Below, piece by piece: positions 36,131 through 46,803 of a stretch of DNA of 64,000 nt (the first letter of the stretch is position 1; each line of letters opens with the position of its first letter). The DNA lies in contig OX463781.1 in assembly GCA_949825025.1 (NCBI GenBank), forward strand, positions 39,817,150 to 39,881,149. The letters run 5' to 3'. The notes under the pieces are model-generated. The model saw only the letters and a list, made by a program, of their open reading frames with translations. It did not search any database and was not told the DNA's origin. This stretch comes from Siphlonurus alternatus (lineage: Eukaryota > Arthropoda > Insecta > Ephemeroptera > Siphlonuridae). Position numbers and translations under genes: made by a program.

Positions 36131-39100
36131 TGAGCGAACACTTAAAATGCTTGTGTCTATTTTCGGGACCCCAAATCTTCCCTCTCCTCAGGGTCCAGCC
36201 ATATTTTTTACATGAGAGAGAATTAAAAAAAAAATATAATGAAAAGGTTACTGTCAGGATATGGAAAAGAGCGAACACTTAAGTTGTTTGTGTCTATTTT
36301 CGGGACCTCAAATCTTCTCTCTCCTCAGGGACCAGCCATATTTTTTACATGAGAGAGAATAAAAAAAAAGATAATGATAATGAAAAGATTAGTGTCGGGA
36401 TATGGAAAAGAGCGAACACATAAGTTGTTTGTGTCTATTTTCGGGACCTCAAATCTTCTCTCTCCTCAGGGACCAGCCATATTTTTTACATGAGAGAGAA
36501 TAGTAAAAAAGATAAAGGTTATGAAAAGATTAGTGTCGGGATATGGAAAAGAGCGAACACATATAAGTTGTTTGTGTCTATTTTCGGGACCCCAAATCTT
36601 CTCTCTCCTCAACGTCCAGCCATATTTTTTACATGAGATAGAATAAAAAATAATAATGAAAAGATTAGTGTCAGGATATGGAAAAGAGCGAACACTTAAG
36701 TTGTTTGTGTCTATTTTCGGGACCTCAAATCTTCTCTCTCCTCAGGGACCAGTCATATTTTTTACATGAGAGAGAATAAAAAAAAAGATAAAGATAATGA
36801 AAAGATTAGTGTCGGGATATGGAAAAGAGCGAACACATAAGTTATTTGTGTCTATTTTCGGGACCCCAAATCTTCCCTCTCCTCAGAGTCCAGCCATATT
36901 TTTTACATGAGAGAGAATAAAAAAAAAATAATGAAAAGATTAGTGTCAGGATATGGAAAAGAGCGAACACTTAAGTTGTTTGTGTCTATTTTCGGGACCT
37001 CAAATCTTCTCTCTCCTCAGGGACCAGTCATATTTTTTACATGAGAGAGAATAAAAAAAAAGATAAAGATAATGAAAAGATTAGTGTCGGGATATGGAAA
37101 AGAGCGAACACATAAGTTATTTGTGTCTATTTTCGGGACCCCAAATCTTCCCTCTCCTCAGAGTCCAGCCATATTTTTTACATGAGAGAGAATAAAAAAA
37201 AAATAATGAAAAGATTAGTGTCAGGATATGGAAAAGAGCGAACACTAAAGTTGTTTCTGTCTATTTTCGGGACCTCAAATCTTCTCTCTCCTCAGGGTCC
37301 AGCCAAATTTTTTACATGAAAGAGAATAAAAAAAAAAGATAAAGGTTATGAAGAGATTAGGGTCGGGATATGGAAAAGAGCGAACACATAAGTTATTTGT
37401 GTCTATTTTCGGGACCCCAAATCTTCCCTCTCTTCAGAGTCCAGCCATATTTTTTACATGAGAGAGAATAAAAAAAAAATAATGAAAAGATTAGTGTCAG
37501 GATATGGAAAAGAGCGAACACTAAAGTTGTTTCTGTCTATTTTCGGGACCTCAAATCTTCTCTCTCCTCAGGGTCCAGCCAAATTTTTTACATGAAAGAG
37601 AATAAAAAAAAAAGATAAAGGTTATGAAAAGATTAGGGTCGGGATATGGAAAAGAGCGAACACATATAAGTTATTTGTGTCTATTTTCGGGACCTCAAAT
37701 CGTCTCTCTCCTCAGGGTCCAGCCATATTTTTTACATGAGAGAATAAAAAAAAAGATAAAGGTTATGAAAAGATTAGTGTCGGGATATGGAAAAGAGCGA
37801 ACACATATAAGTTGTTTGTGTCTATTTTCGGGACCTCAAATCTTCTCTCTCCTCAGGGTCCAGCCATATTTTTTACATGAGAGAGAATAAAAAAAAAGAT
37901 AAAGGTTATGAAAGATTAGGGTCGGGATATGGAAAAGAGCGAACACATAAGTTGTTTGTGTCTATTTTCGGGACCTCAAATCTTCTCTCTCCTCAGGGAC
38001 CAGCCATATTTTTTACATGAGAGAGAATAGTAAAAAAGATAAAGGTTATGAAAAGATTAGTGTCGGGATATGGAAAAGAGCGAACACATATAAGTTGTTT
38101 GTGTCTATTTTCGGGACCCCAAATCTTCTCTCTCCTCAACGTCCAGCCATATTTTTTACATGAGATAGAATAAAAAATAATAATGAAAAGATTAGTGTCA
38201 GGATATGGAAAAGAGCGAACACTTAAGTTGTTTGTGTCTATTTTCGGGACCTCAAATCTTCTCTCTCCTCAGGGACCAGTCATATTTTTTACATGAGAGA
38301 GAATAAAAAAAAAGATAAAGATAATGAAAAGATTAGTGTCGGGATATGGAAAAGAGCGAACACATAAGTTATTTGTGTCTATTTTCGGGACCCCAAATCT
38401 TCCCTCTCCTCAGAGTCCAGCCATATTTTTTACATGAGAGAGAATAAAAAAAAAATAATGAAAAGATTAGTGTCAGGATATGGAAAAGAGCGAACACTAA
38501 AGTTGTTTCTGTCTATTTTCGGGACCTCAAATCTTCTCTCTCCTCAGGGTCCAGCCATATTTTTTACATGAGAGAATAAAAAAAAAGATAAAGGTTATGA
38601 AAAGATTAGTGTCGGGATATGGAAAAGAGCGAACACATAAGTTGTTTGTGTCTATTTTCGGGATCCCAAATCTTCCCTCTCCTCAGAGTCCAGCCATATT
38701 TTTTACATGAGAGAGAATAAAGAAAAAATAATGAAAAGATTAGTGTCAGGATACGGAAAAGAGCGAACACTTAAGTTGTTTGTGTCTATTTTCGGGACCT
38801 CAAATCTTCTCTCTCCTCAGGGTCCAGCCATATTTATTACATGAGAGAGCATAAAAAAAAAATAATGAAAAGATTAGTGTCGGGATATGGAAAAGAGCGA
38901 ACACTTAAGTTGTTTGTGTCTATTTTCGGGACCCCAAATCTTCTCTCTCCTCAGGGTCCAGCCATATTTTTTACATGAGAGAGAATAAAAAAAAAATAAT
39001 GAAAAGATTAGTGTCGGGATATGGAAAAGAGCGAACACTTAAGTTGTTTGTGTCTATATTCGGGACCTCAAATCTTCTCTCTCCTCAGGGTCCAGCCATA

Positions 39101-39165
39101 TTTTTTAGATGAGAGAGTGAAAAAGATAAACGTTATGAAAAGATTAGTGCCCGGATATGAAAAAA
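36131..39165 (+). repeat. 22-unit tandem array, period about 138 bp
   Basis: Each unit carries GAAAAGATTAGTGTCGGGAT, AAAAGAGCGAACAC, GTCTATTTTCGGGACC, CTCTCTCCTCAG, CCAGCCATATTTTTTACATG and an A-rich link. Twenty-two occurrences of the GTCTATTTTCGGGA block were counted between 36155 and 39051. Two unit variants (CTAAAGTTGTTTCTG and ATAAGTTATTTGTG types) alternate over part of the array, giving a dimeric higher-order repeat. Peptide frames through it are artefacts of the repeat length. Confidence 0.95.
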
Positions 39166-39480
39166 CATGGTATAAAATATTTTTCTTTTTATATATATAT
39201 AATAGCTTTTTGTGGTGTTTTCGTATTTTATTGATACTGTACAATATTTTGGTAATTTAAGTTAAAGTCTTGTACTAAATAGTATACTTGAATAATAATG
39301 ACGTCTCTGGGACTGTGAGTGGGACGTCAAATTTTCCAATGGGTAGGCTGCAACGAAAGTTTTTGCCTTTTGTATGCATACGTAAACCGATGTCATATAT
39401 TAACTAAATGCAACGATTATTGAACTGTATACATCTCCCATACAGCACGTTAGAGATATTTTTAAGATAATATCTAGATA
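39166..39480. other. spacer between tandem array and right arm
   Basis: An AT-rich, non-repetitive stretch with a short AT run near 39190 and no features recognised. Confidence 0.5.
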
Positions 39481-39489
39481 ATAGTGCTT

Positions 39490-40880
39490 CTTTAAATGCG
39501 ATGTGTCCACGTGTGATCGCCCGCATCGACAGACAGTCGGTCTCCAAAGAAGCACTTAAAATATTTGAAGTCCGAATCCCGTGTATCTGCTCAGAGAATT
39601 TATTCGAGGGTGAACTAATTTTTTCTCATATCCCACCTATAGTTCTGCGAAGCAGTTTGTGACGTCATATGCAGTGCCTGGAGTCGTTCGAACTGGCATT
39701 ATTTTACTTTGAGAAAAAGTCGAGGTCCACTGACTATAACCATACGTGGACATTGAAACGTAACACAAAAGTTTTTTTGACAATCCTGTCAAACTAATCG
39801 TCAGGTAGTATACCCTGCGTAACCCCGAATTTTCTCAGCCGGTCAATAACTGCGAGACACCTTTTCTATTTTTCTTCAAAGTCTCTATCCCTACAATGCT
39901 TCGTGCATGAATTTCCCTTCTGGGAGAATTCTTGAGGGTTATCTCACGCTCACATCCCTCTTTTACCCTTCGGCAAACATTTCACAAGTGGCGGGATTTT
40001 TTAAACGCTGAATTTATTTTCGTCGAAATTTCTTCAAAGTCTTAGATCCCGACAATGTGTGCAGATTGAATATCACTATTCCTGCTCACCCTTTCGTGTG
40101 AGCGGCTGATGTAATGCGATTAAGGATGCTGACACCGGGAGATGCCAGTGCGATTGCCGGTATCGACAAGCAGTCGTACATCGCACAGAGAAGACGGATT
40201 GAAAATAAAAATCATGTACCGGAAGGAGCCAAGGCAATCGCCGGTGTGAACAGATGGTCGGACTCCAAAAGGGAACTTTAAAAAAGTTGCGGAGTGCGGT
40301 GAAAAATTGAAGACATAGGGAGATCCACGTGTGATCGCCGGCATCAACAGAAGGTCGGTCTCCAATGAAGAACTTAAAATATTTGAAGTCCGCATCCCGT
40401 GTATCTGCTCACAGAAATTATTCGAGGGTGAAGTATTTTTTTCTCATCCCGCCTTTAACGCTGCGAAGCAGTTTGTGACGTCATTTTCAGAGTATGCGGA
40501 CCTTAAATCCGGTCAACCTCCTTGCCATTTAGTACGCCTTGCGAACCCTCAAATTCTTTCAGCCGGGCAATGCTTGCGTGAAACCTTTACCGATAATCAG
40601 GTTTACCTCCCCGACGTTGCCTCAATGCATTGTGGGAAAATGCTGGTAAAGAAAATGGTGAGGCCACATTGTGTTACGTTTTGTGTCAGAGCTTCAATAT
40701 ATTTCAAAATCTACAATATTTTCCTACTAAAAACTAAGTATGTTATTATAAAATCAATTCATGAACTCAGAGTGTACTTGTTATTGAAGATCGTGTGAGG
40801 AATTGAGCACAAGGAAGCTCGTAAACCGTAAGTTTTGACGCTGCTGCTTGCCACCTTTCTCTTTGGACAGATTTTATAAA
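39490..40880 (-). repeat. right inverted arm of the composite element
   Basis: Complement of the left arm (see 34800-36130). Its inner end (39490-39560) carries an extra ACGTGTGATCGCC block, absent next to the array on the left, so the array or a deletion has replaced the innermost part of the left arm. A 155-codon open frame (40331-40798) lies here; its left-arm counterpart is broken, and I judge it non-coding. Confidence 0.85.
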
Positions 40881-41070
40881 GTATCCCGTTTACATGTATG
40901 AGAGATCATACTTTCCGGGGAAGTTCTGTGAAACTGCTCCCTATATTTTTCAGTTGAGTGAGCAATTATGACGTAATTAAACAAAAAAGGTATCCCGTTT
41001 TTATTTTATTGGAAACATCCCGTAAAGAAATTTATCAAGAATTATTTTCTTAAGGGTAAAATGCCCGTTA

Positions 41071-41418
41071 ATAACTGTAAGGAGTATATGCTCTCCCTTC
41101 CAATATTTCCACTCTTAAGTCCAAGAAGTCCTCTCAATAGGCTTACAATATATTTTGTCATAAGGGTATATATTAATGACGTCATAGCGAGAGAGAGTAT
41201 CCCGATATAAGTTCGCATCCCATTAAGAACTCTACCACGAATTAATTTCAGAAGGGTTAAAGTCCTGGCAGTAACTTTATGGAATATATGCTCTCCCTTT
41301 CAATATTTTCACTCTAAGTCCGAGAAGTCCCGTCAATATGCTTAATACATCTAATGTCAGCAGGGTATATATTAATGACGTCATAGCGAGAGAGAGTATC
41401 CCGACAAAAGTTCGAACA
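41071..41418 (+). repeat. 198-bp tandem duplication in the outer right arm
   Basis: TATGCTCTCCCTT, AATATT...CACTC, AAGTCC and TATATTAATGACGTCATAGC recur in order at a spacing of about 198 bp. Confidence 0.85.
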
Positions 41419-41686
41419 CAGCGCCCCCTGCGGGGAAAAAAAACAAACACGAGGGGGAGGGAGAGACTGTGCTGCCACCTGGATTTCGAAATTAGCGTTT
41501 TCTCAACGACTTTAATCGTATATTGCTGGGAAAAATTTTAATTGACTAAAATAATGTTTTTTATGTACTTCTCCATACGGAGAATCAGAAATAAGCGAAA
41601 ACGCTGTCGGGATATCCCGACAAAACTGAGAGTCCCGACAACTGCCGTGGGAGAAAACAAGAGAGTACGTGTTATCTACGAATAAC

Positions 41687-41688
<2 letters not shown>

Positions 41689-41766
<78 letters not shown>
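41689..41766. repeat. (CT)n microsatellite right of the composite element
   Basis: A pure CT run in the same orientation as 33833-33916. Confidence 0.97.
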
Positions 41767-41770
<4 letters not shown>

Positions 41771-42001
41771 CTCTATGTAAGTGCTAACGTTTCGTTGGTA
41801 CTTGTGCACAAAACTATAAAACTATAAAGCTTTAATATCCTATTTCATAATAAAAATATATAAAAAGTAAATAAATTGCTATTTGTCCGTGACCTATTTT
41901 TTATGTACAAAAGCTTCAGGCTATGGCAGCACTTATAAGACCTATCCCAACATATCGAGAGAATAGTTTCAGTTTAATAAAACTTTTTGTTACTGGAAAT
42001 A

Positions 42002-42080
42002 AAATAAAAAAATGTTCAATTGTTGTGTAAGTTACACTAATAAAAAAACGTTCAATTGTTGTGTAAGTTACACTAAGTTT
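42002..42080 (+). repeat. two-copy tandem repeat of about 40 bp
   Basis: GTTCAATTGTTGTGTAAGTT followed by ACACTAA occurs twice in tandem. Confidence 0.9.
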
Positions 42081-42298
42081 TGTAAAGAACTGTCAAACTT
42101 TATAAATTAATATTCTATTTGAAAGAACTGTAAGAAGAATTTAATAAGTTTTACTTTATGAAATTGGGGACAAAAATATGTGTTGTATTTTGTAACAGTT
42201 ATACTATATATTGACATATCAGAAATCAAATCACTTACTTGATCTGGAAAATTTAATTACTGTTAACATTTTAAAATCTGAATTGAAAAATGGAAAGA

Positions 42299-42420
<122 letters not shown>

Positions 42421-43166
42421 TGAGTATATATTGAAGGTATTAGACTATTAAGTAATCATTATTTAAAATATTATCGTATTGAAACATAATGAATTAATTA
42501 ATTATTGTGCTTTTGGTGAATACTACAATTTGGATTTTGCATTGCAATTTATATAGGTTATTGATTATTTACAATTTAATACCAAGTACATAACAAAAAC
42601 AAGTGCTGTTTTTTGTTTTTTTTTCAGAGGTAAAACGAAAACCCATTTTATAATGATTCATTGGTTGAATTGGTTCCAACATCTTACAGCATACAATCCA
42701 TATTGAAACTACATCTATAATAGAAAATGTTAACAATTTTTTGTTAATATTAGGTATTGAAGATCATAAATCAGCCAATAAGGTTAATTACCATTATAAT
42801 TTTCGTTGTATAATAATATTAAAATGACCAGTATTTTATATATAGAATTATTTATTTTATTCATGGTAGTATAACAGAAACGTCTTTCTGAATACATTGC
42901 AAATAAACAAAACTAAGAAAAATATAAAAATCATTAGAAGTATGCATAATTTAAAAAAAATGATGAAACTAAAATTCATATTTGTCAAAAAATGGATGTC
43001 AAAATTTTCTTTAAATTTTTCCTACTTTAGCTTACAGATGGAAAATGTAAAATATTCTAAAATAATTTGAGAAATAACAAATAAAACAACTAATATCTGT
43101 AAAATTTCCAACCCTCTTTCTTCCAATATCAATACAGATTATATTTACTCATAAGAAGAAAAATAA

Positions 43167-43320
43167 TGGGCGCGATTCAAGAAGCAGTTAGCCAGGTTCC
43201 TTACCACGTTTAGCTTAACCACGTTTAACTATACCTGTTTTACGTGTTAAATCACGGAGTTAAACGTGGTTAAGCTAAACGTGGTTAAAAACCTGGCTAA
43301 ATGCTTCGTGAATCGCACCC
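43167..43320. mobile_element. foldback MITE, family H copy 2
   Basis: GGGCGCGATTCAAGAAGCAG and its complement at the right end GCTTCGTGAATCGCACCC, with AACCACGTTTA arms. It is the uninterrupted counterpart of 14898-15189. Confidence 0.85.
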
Positions 43321-43351
43321 AATAATAATAACAAGCTCACAAATATAAGCT

Positions 43352-43462
43352 TGGGCACGATTCACGAAGAGATTTATCCATGCAGGTTTCCCACTATAAC
43401 CACGTTTAGTGTCGTTCTATTATAGTGAGAAACCTGGATAACTCTTTAGTGAATCTCCCCCA
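43352..43462. mobile_element. foldback MITE, family H-related, 111 bp
   Basis: TGGGCACGATTCACGAAGAG and CTCTTTAGTGAATCTCCCCC ends, with arms CAGGTTTCCCACTATAAC. It lies 31 bp from the previous MITE. Confidence 0.75.
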
Positions 43463-43754
43463 AAAGAAGGGCACATCTCGTGTCTATAATCTTGTTATAG
43501 TAGATTTGTAATTAAATAACAACATGATATAGAAATTATTTAGAAGGATTGAGTAGATTTCTGGTCAGACTAATGAGGTACGTGGTGACATTTTGTTAGA
43601 AAAGTTTCCATCCAGTCGTGCATGTCTCGTGGTGAAACCTCCTCATCAGTGGCATGTGTGTGTGGGCAGATGTGACTAGGCTAGCCCTGGCACAGCCTTA
43701 CCTTTCACCCCTAACACCCTTTTCCTCTCCATCGATCGTAACTAGGCTGTACTA

Positions 43755-43957
43755 CAGTCAAATTTATATGATATTCCCTCCGGAAGTAGCCGAAAGTATA
43801 AGGTTTCTTGCCTTTTTATTCGTATTTTAGTATTGCAATTTCACACATTGGTCAGTTTTTGTACTGCAAATCTCTCTACAAATTTCAATGCTTAATTACA
43901 GCCACAAATTTTACACTTCCGGCTACTTTCGGAGGGAATGTCATATTATTTTTACTG
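43755..43957 (+). mobile_element. ETS-motif MITE (Tc1/mariner-like), best-preserved copy
   Basis: TA/CAGTCAAATTTATATG on the left and ACTG/TA on the right, 203 bp. The left arm has CCGGAAGTAGCCGAAAGT and the right arm ACACTTCCGGCTACTTTC. Confidence 0.88.
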
Positions 43958-44136
43958 TAGCTTTCTTTACGGGAAATTCACATGGCGTTATTTTAGATTT
44001 CCCACAAGTCCATACAAAGATATATCAAAATAGAGACAATTTTTTTTTTAGACTTATAATATCAACTTTAAAATATAAAGATTTTTTTATTATGACGTCA
44101 TTGATATATTTGGTATATCTCAGTATTATAATGATA

Positions 44137-44352
44137 CAGTCAAATTAATTTAAAATTCGTTCCAGAAGTAGCAGGAAGTGTGAAATTTACAGCTCTTCTG
44201 TTTTTAATTCAATTTTGAAACTTCGCAGAGTGCATGGTTTAAAGTATAAAAACTGACCTATATGTGAAATTATAACGCTTAAATACAAATAGAAGACCAG
44301 AAACCTTACACTTCCGGCTACTTCCAGTAGGAATATTATATAAATTTGACTG
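44137..44352 (-). mobile_element. ETS-motif MITE, minus-orientation copy
   Basis: TA-flanked CAGTCAAATT and ATTTGACTG ends, 216 bp. The interior is the complement of the 43755 copy, and the two lie 180 bp apart. Confidence 0.85.
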
Positions 44353-44571
44353 TACGAAGTAAAAAGCTGAGCCACCATGCAGTGGTTCTACCTTTGCCAA
44401 GATGAGGAATAAATATTTGATTCGCTTGCTTCATGTTTGAGCTCTGCAAGGTATTTAACACAGGAAGTAAGCTCATTTCCTAACTGCAATAATGTTAGCA
44501 AGGAAACACGCTATTAACTTTCAACATAACGTTTTCAGAGTAATATCGCAGATGATTGAGTGGACTATCAA

Positions 44572-44621
44572 CACGTGTTGAGCACCAAACACGTGCTCCA
44601 GACTGTGTGTAATGACACGTG
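44572..44621. promoter_or_regulatory. cluster of three CACGTG E-boxes
   Basis: CACGTG occurs at 44572-44577, 44590-44595 and 44616-44621, each in a partly palindromic context (AACACGTGTT, AACACGTGCT, GACACGTGTC). Such clusters bind bHLH factors. There is no recognised gene next to it. Confidence 0.4.
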
Positions 44622-44851
44622 TCATGGCTGTCATGCTAAAGGTTTAATTGCATATACATGCGTGCTCAAGTAGCTATAACACCAAAGGTGCATAATAAAA
44701 AAAAAATCGTAGTCAAGATTTTTTTAAAGTAAGCATAATTATGTGTAATAAAGTACAAGACCTTATTGCGTAATAAAAAATATGTATATGCTATACAATT
44801 CGATGTTGATATATAAATATCAATAAAAAATAGTTGTATAATATTGAAAAA

Positions 44852-45730
44852 TGGGTACTTAACGCAGTGGTATTCTCGATTCGTAATCTGATGGTCGTGA
44901 GTTTGATCCCAGGTACCGCCAAACTTTTTACAACCAACTTGTGCATCCGGGAGGTGATTGATGGCATCCTTCATAAATTGCCAACCATCCTGACTTAAAT
45001 TTCCATGGTTCTCTCATTCAAAACTAGGCAAATGCTGGGATGAATTACTAAACCATGGTTGCTGCTATCTTAAAGTGATCCACAAAATTGTAAGCAACAC
45101 AAGGTCGTATCCAAGAAGAGTCCAGAAGTTAAACTCGGTCACTTGTGACAACATAGTAAAAATCAAGCGCGGATCCAAGGGGGGGGGTCGATGGGGGCGA
45201 TCACCCCCCGCCCCCCCCACCCCAAAGGTCCCAAAATACATTGAAGGTGTTACCACCCCCCACCCGTCGCCCCCCCTCCCTCTCCAAATTTTAACATTGC
45301 GGGATAGGACACCGCCCCCCCCCCCCCCCCCCCCCCCCCAAAGCCGCGAGCTGGATCCGCCCCTGGTAAAAATGATAATAAATTTTCGTATACATAAATT
45401 TGGAGCTTACAGAAAATTGGCCCGGTGTTCTTAGGCGTTGGTTGGAGGCAGCTGAAAAGGTCTGGGGTCAAACTTGCAGTTCATGCGGATATATTTTTAG
45501 TTAGACTGTTTATGAACCTAGACGAAACTTTACGAACAAGCATTCCAGTTTTTTTTATGAATGTTGCGTAACTTGCAGAAAAACTTTTCAATCAATTATA
45601 TTATAAAAATAATTTAACTTTTTGTTTCGAAATACTTATGAATTGAACTAATGATGAATTGAAACAGTAAATAAAAGACAAGTCAGTTGAAATATGCTGT
45701 TAAAGCACGATTGTCAAAAATATATGTACG

Positions 45731-45735
<5 letters not shown>
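44852..45735 (+). mobile_element. tRNA-headed SINE or longer repeat, copy 1
   Basis: The head has GCAGTGGTATTC and GTCGTGAGTTTGATCCCAG (A- and B-box regions). The body has GGAGGTGATTGATGGCATCC, and about 340 bp further are homologous to 49930-50265. The homology with the second copy starts exactly at the head, so the whole may be one element of about 690 bp. This copy is interrupted by the hAT-like MITE at 45164-45365. Confidence 0.7.
45164..45365. mobile_element. GGATCC-type hAT-like MITE with proven empty site
   Basis: The ends are CAAGCGCGGATCC and GGATCCGCCCCTG. GTAAAAAT is duplicated at 45156-45163 and 45366-45373. The homologous copy at about 49900 (CATGGTAAAAATAATAATAA) lacks the element and has a single GTAAAAAT. 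The interior is dominated by long C and G runs. An 8-bp duplication and a CAGGGG end mark it as hAT-like. Confidence 0.9.

Positions 45736-45736
<1 letters not shown>

Positions 45737-45802
<66 letters not shown>
45737..45802. repeat. (TA)n microsatellite
   Basis: A pure TA run next to the left end of the element at 45812. Confidence 0.97.
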
Positions 45803-45806
<4 letters not shown>

Positions 45807-45811
45807 TATAT

Positions 45812-46803
45812 CAGAGTCTTCTGCGCGCAATGTTTCTAACAAAACATTGTTCAATGTCTGTCGCGTGGTCCGATTATTGCGTGACGCTTTAGTTCCATTT
45901 TGCGCCCGCCAGAGTGACCAGAGGCGCCACTAGCGAGCGGTTTTTGTTGACTATGCTCCATTGTTTAACATAGGAAATTCGCGAGTTGATGCCTAAATGT
46001 AACGATAACTTCTAAAATACCACACCAAAAAGTAAAAAAATGTAATAATTTTGTACTACGTTAATCCAGGTAATGTAAAAATTAATTATTAGCAAATATT
46101 ACGGTACTTTATCTTATTTTAAGCACATAGAAGAGACGACGCAGACTGAGGTTGGCGTTTCATTGCCTTTTATGTGATTCTGTGCAATCATAGATGTTGG
46201 ACGGGACTCCAGTCACTCCAGTATTAAGGTCTAACAGCATAGAGACTTGTAGATTACCGAATTACTGCTATATCTTCAGTATGTATAGAAATTCAAAGGT
46301 AAAATTTTAAAACCCTATTATATTGCTTTTTATTTTTAAATAAATCAACAAATGGACACTGGTGCGGTTGGTCAGAGCAGCTAAGTCCTGTCAGAACTGC
46401 TAGCTAAAAGATTTTGGAGCTTACAAGCCCTTGGAAACACAGAAATGATATACATTACTTACACCATGGTTATCGCTCCACATTTCTTCGACCGTTTCAA
46501 TGATAAAAAACCGTTAAAAATTCTTAATGTTTTCTATAAAATTTCCGCGCATGTTTCTTTCCATTTCACTTGATTTTTGAAAACATGTCCTCAATTTTTT
46601 AATTATTTCTATTAGTTTTTCATGTTATTCATAATGCTTCCCTTGATAATTACCGCTCGCTGGTGGCGCCGCCAGCGGCAAAAAATTGTAAACAGCGGAG
46701 TTTGTTTACTTTTTTCCTTTCTCGCGTTCAACAATCGAAAATGACACCACGCGACAGACATTGAACAATGTTTTGTTAGAAACATTGCGCGCAGAAGACT
46801 CTG
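45812..46803. mobile_element. 992-bp non-autonomous element with long inverted ends, hAT-like
   Basis: CAGAGTCTTCTGCGCGCAAT and its exact complement form the ends. The identity continues almost perfectly for about 60 bp (GTTTCTAACAAAACATTG, TGTCTGTCGCGTGGT) and imperfectly to about 150 bp (GAGCGGT and ACCGCTC blocks). The flanks are TA repeats with a 7-of-8 match, compatible with an 8-bp duplication. The CAGAG terminus fits hAT. The middle is AT-rich with no open frame. Confidence 0.8.

Larger units (their letters stand above)
33917..41688. mobile_element. 7.8-kb composite inverted-repeat element with central tandem array
   Basis: Short outer inverted ends (CGTTTTCGTAGATAAC on the left; GTTATCTACGAATAACG on the right) bound long imperfect arms. 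The clearest arm homology pairs 34800-36130 with 39540-40880, and weaker homology continues outward. The centre is a tandem array (36131-39165) and a 315-bp spacer. CT microsatellite lies on both sides in the same orientation, as expected if the element entered a CT run. No reverse transcriptase, transposase or other enzyme motif is visible in any frame. Long inverted arms with tandem repeats recall foldback or Galileo-type elements, but no family assignment is made. Confidence 0.75.

Noticed and set aside
36131..39165. CRISPR-like array
   Set aside because: Whole units are repeated with no unique spacers, and the context is eukaryotic.
37624..39260. Repeated-peptide frames (FSGPQIFSLLRVQPYFL) in the tandem array
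   Set aside because: They arise because some array units have lengths divisible by three; most units shift frame or contain stops.
40331..40798. 155-codon open frame in the right arm
   Set aside because: The matching left-arm sequence is broken by stops and the frame follows internal DNA repeats; no protein features are seen.
33917..41688. LTR retrotransposon or Penelope-type element as explanation of the large repeat
   Set aside because: The long repeats are inverted, not direct, and no RT, integrase or GIY-YIG-like motif was found.
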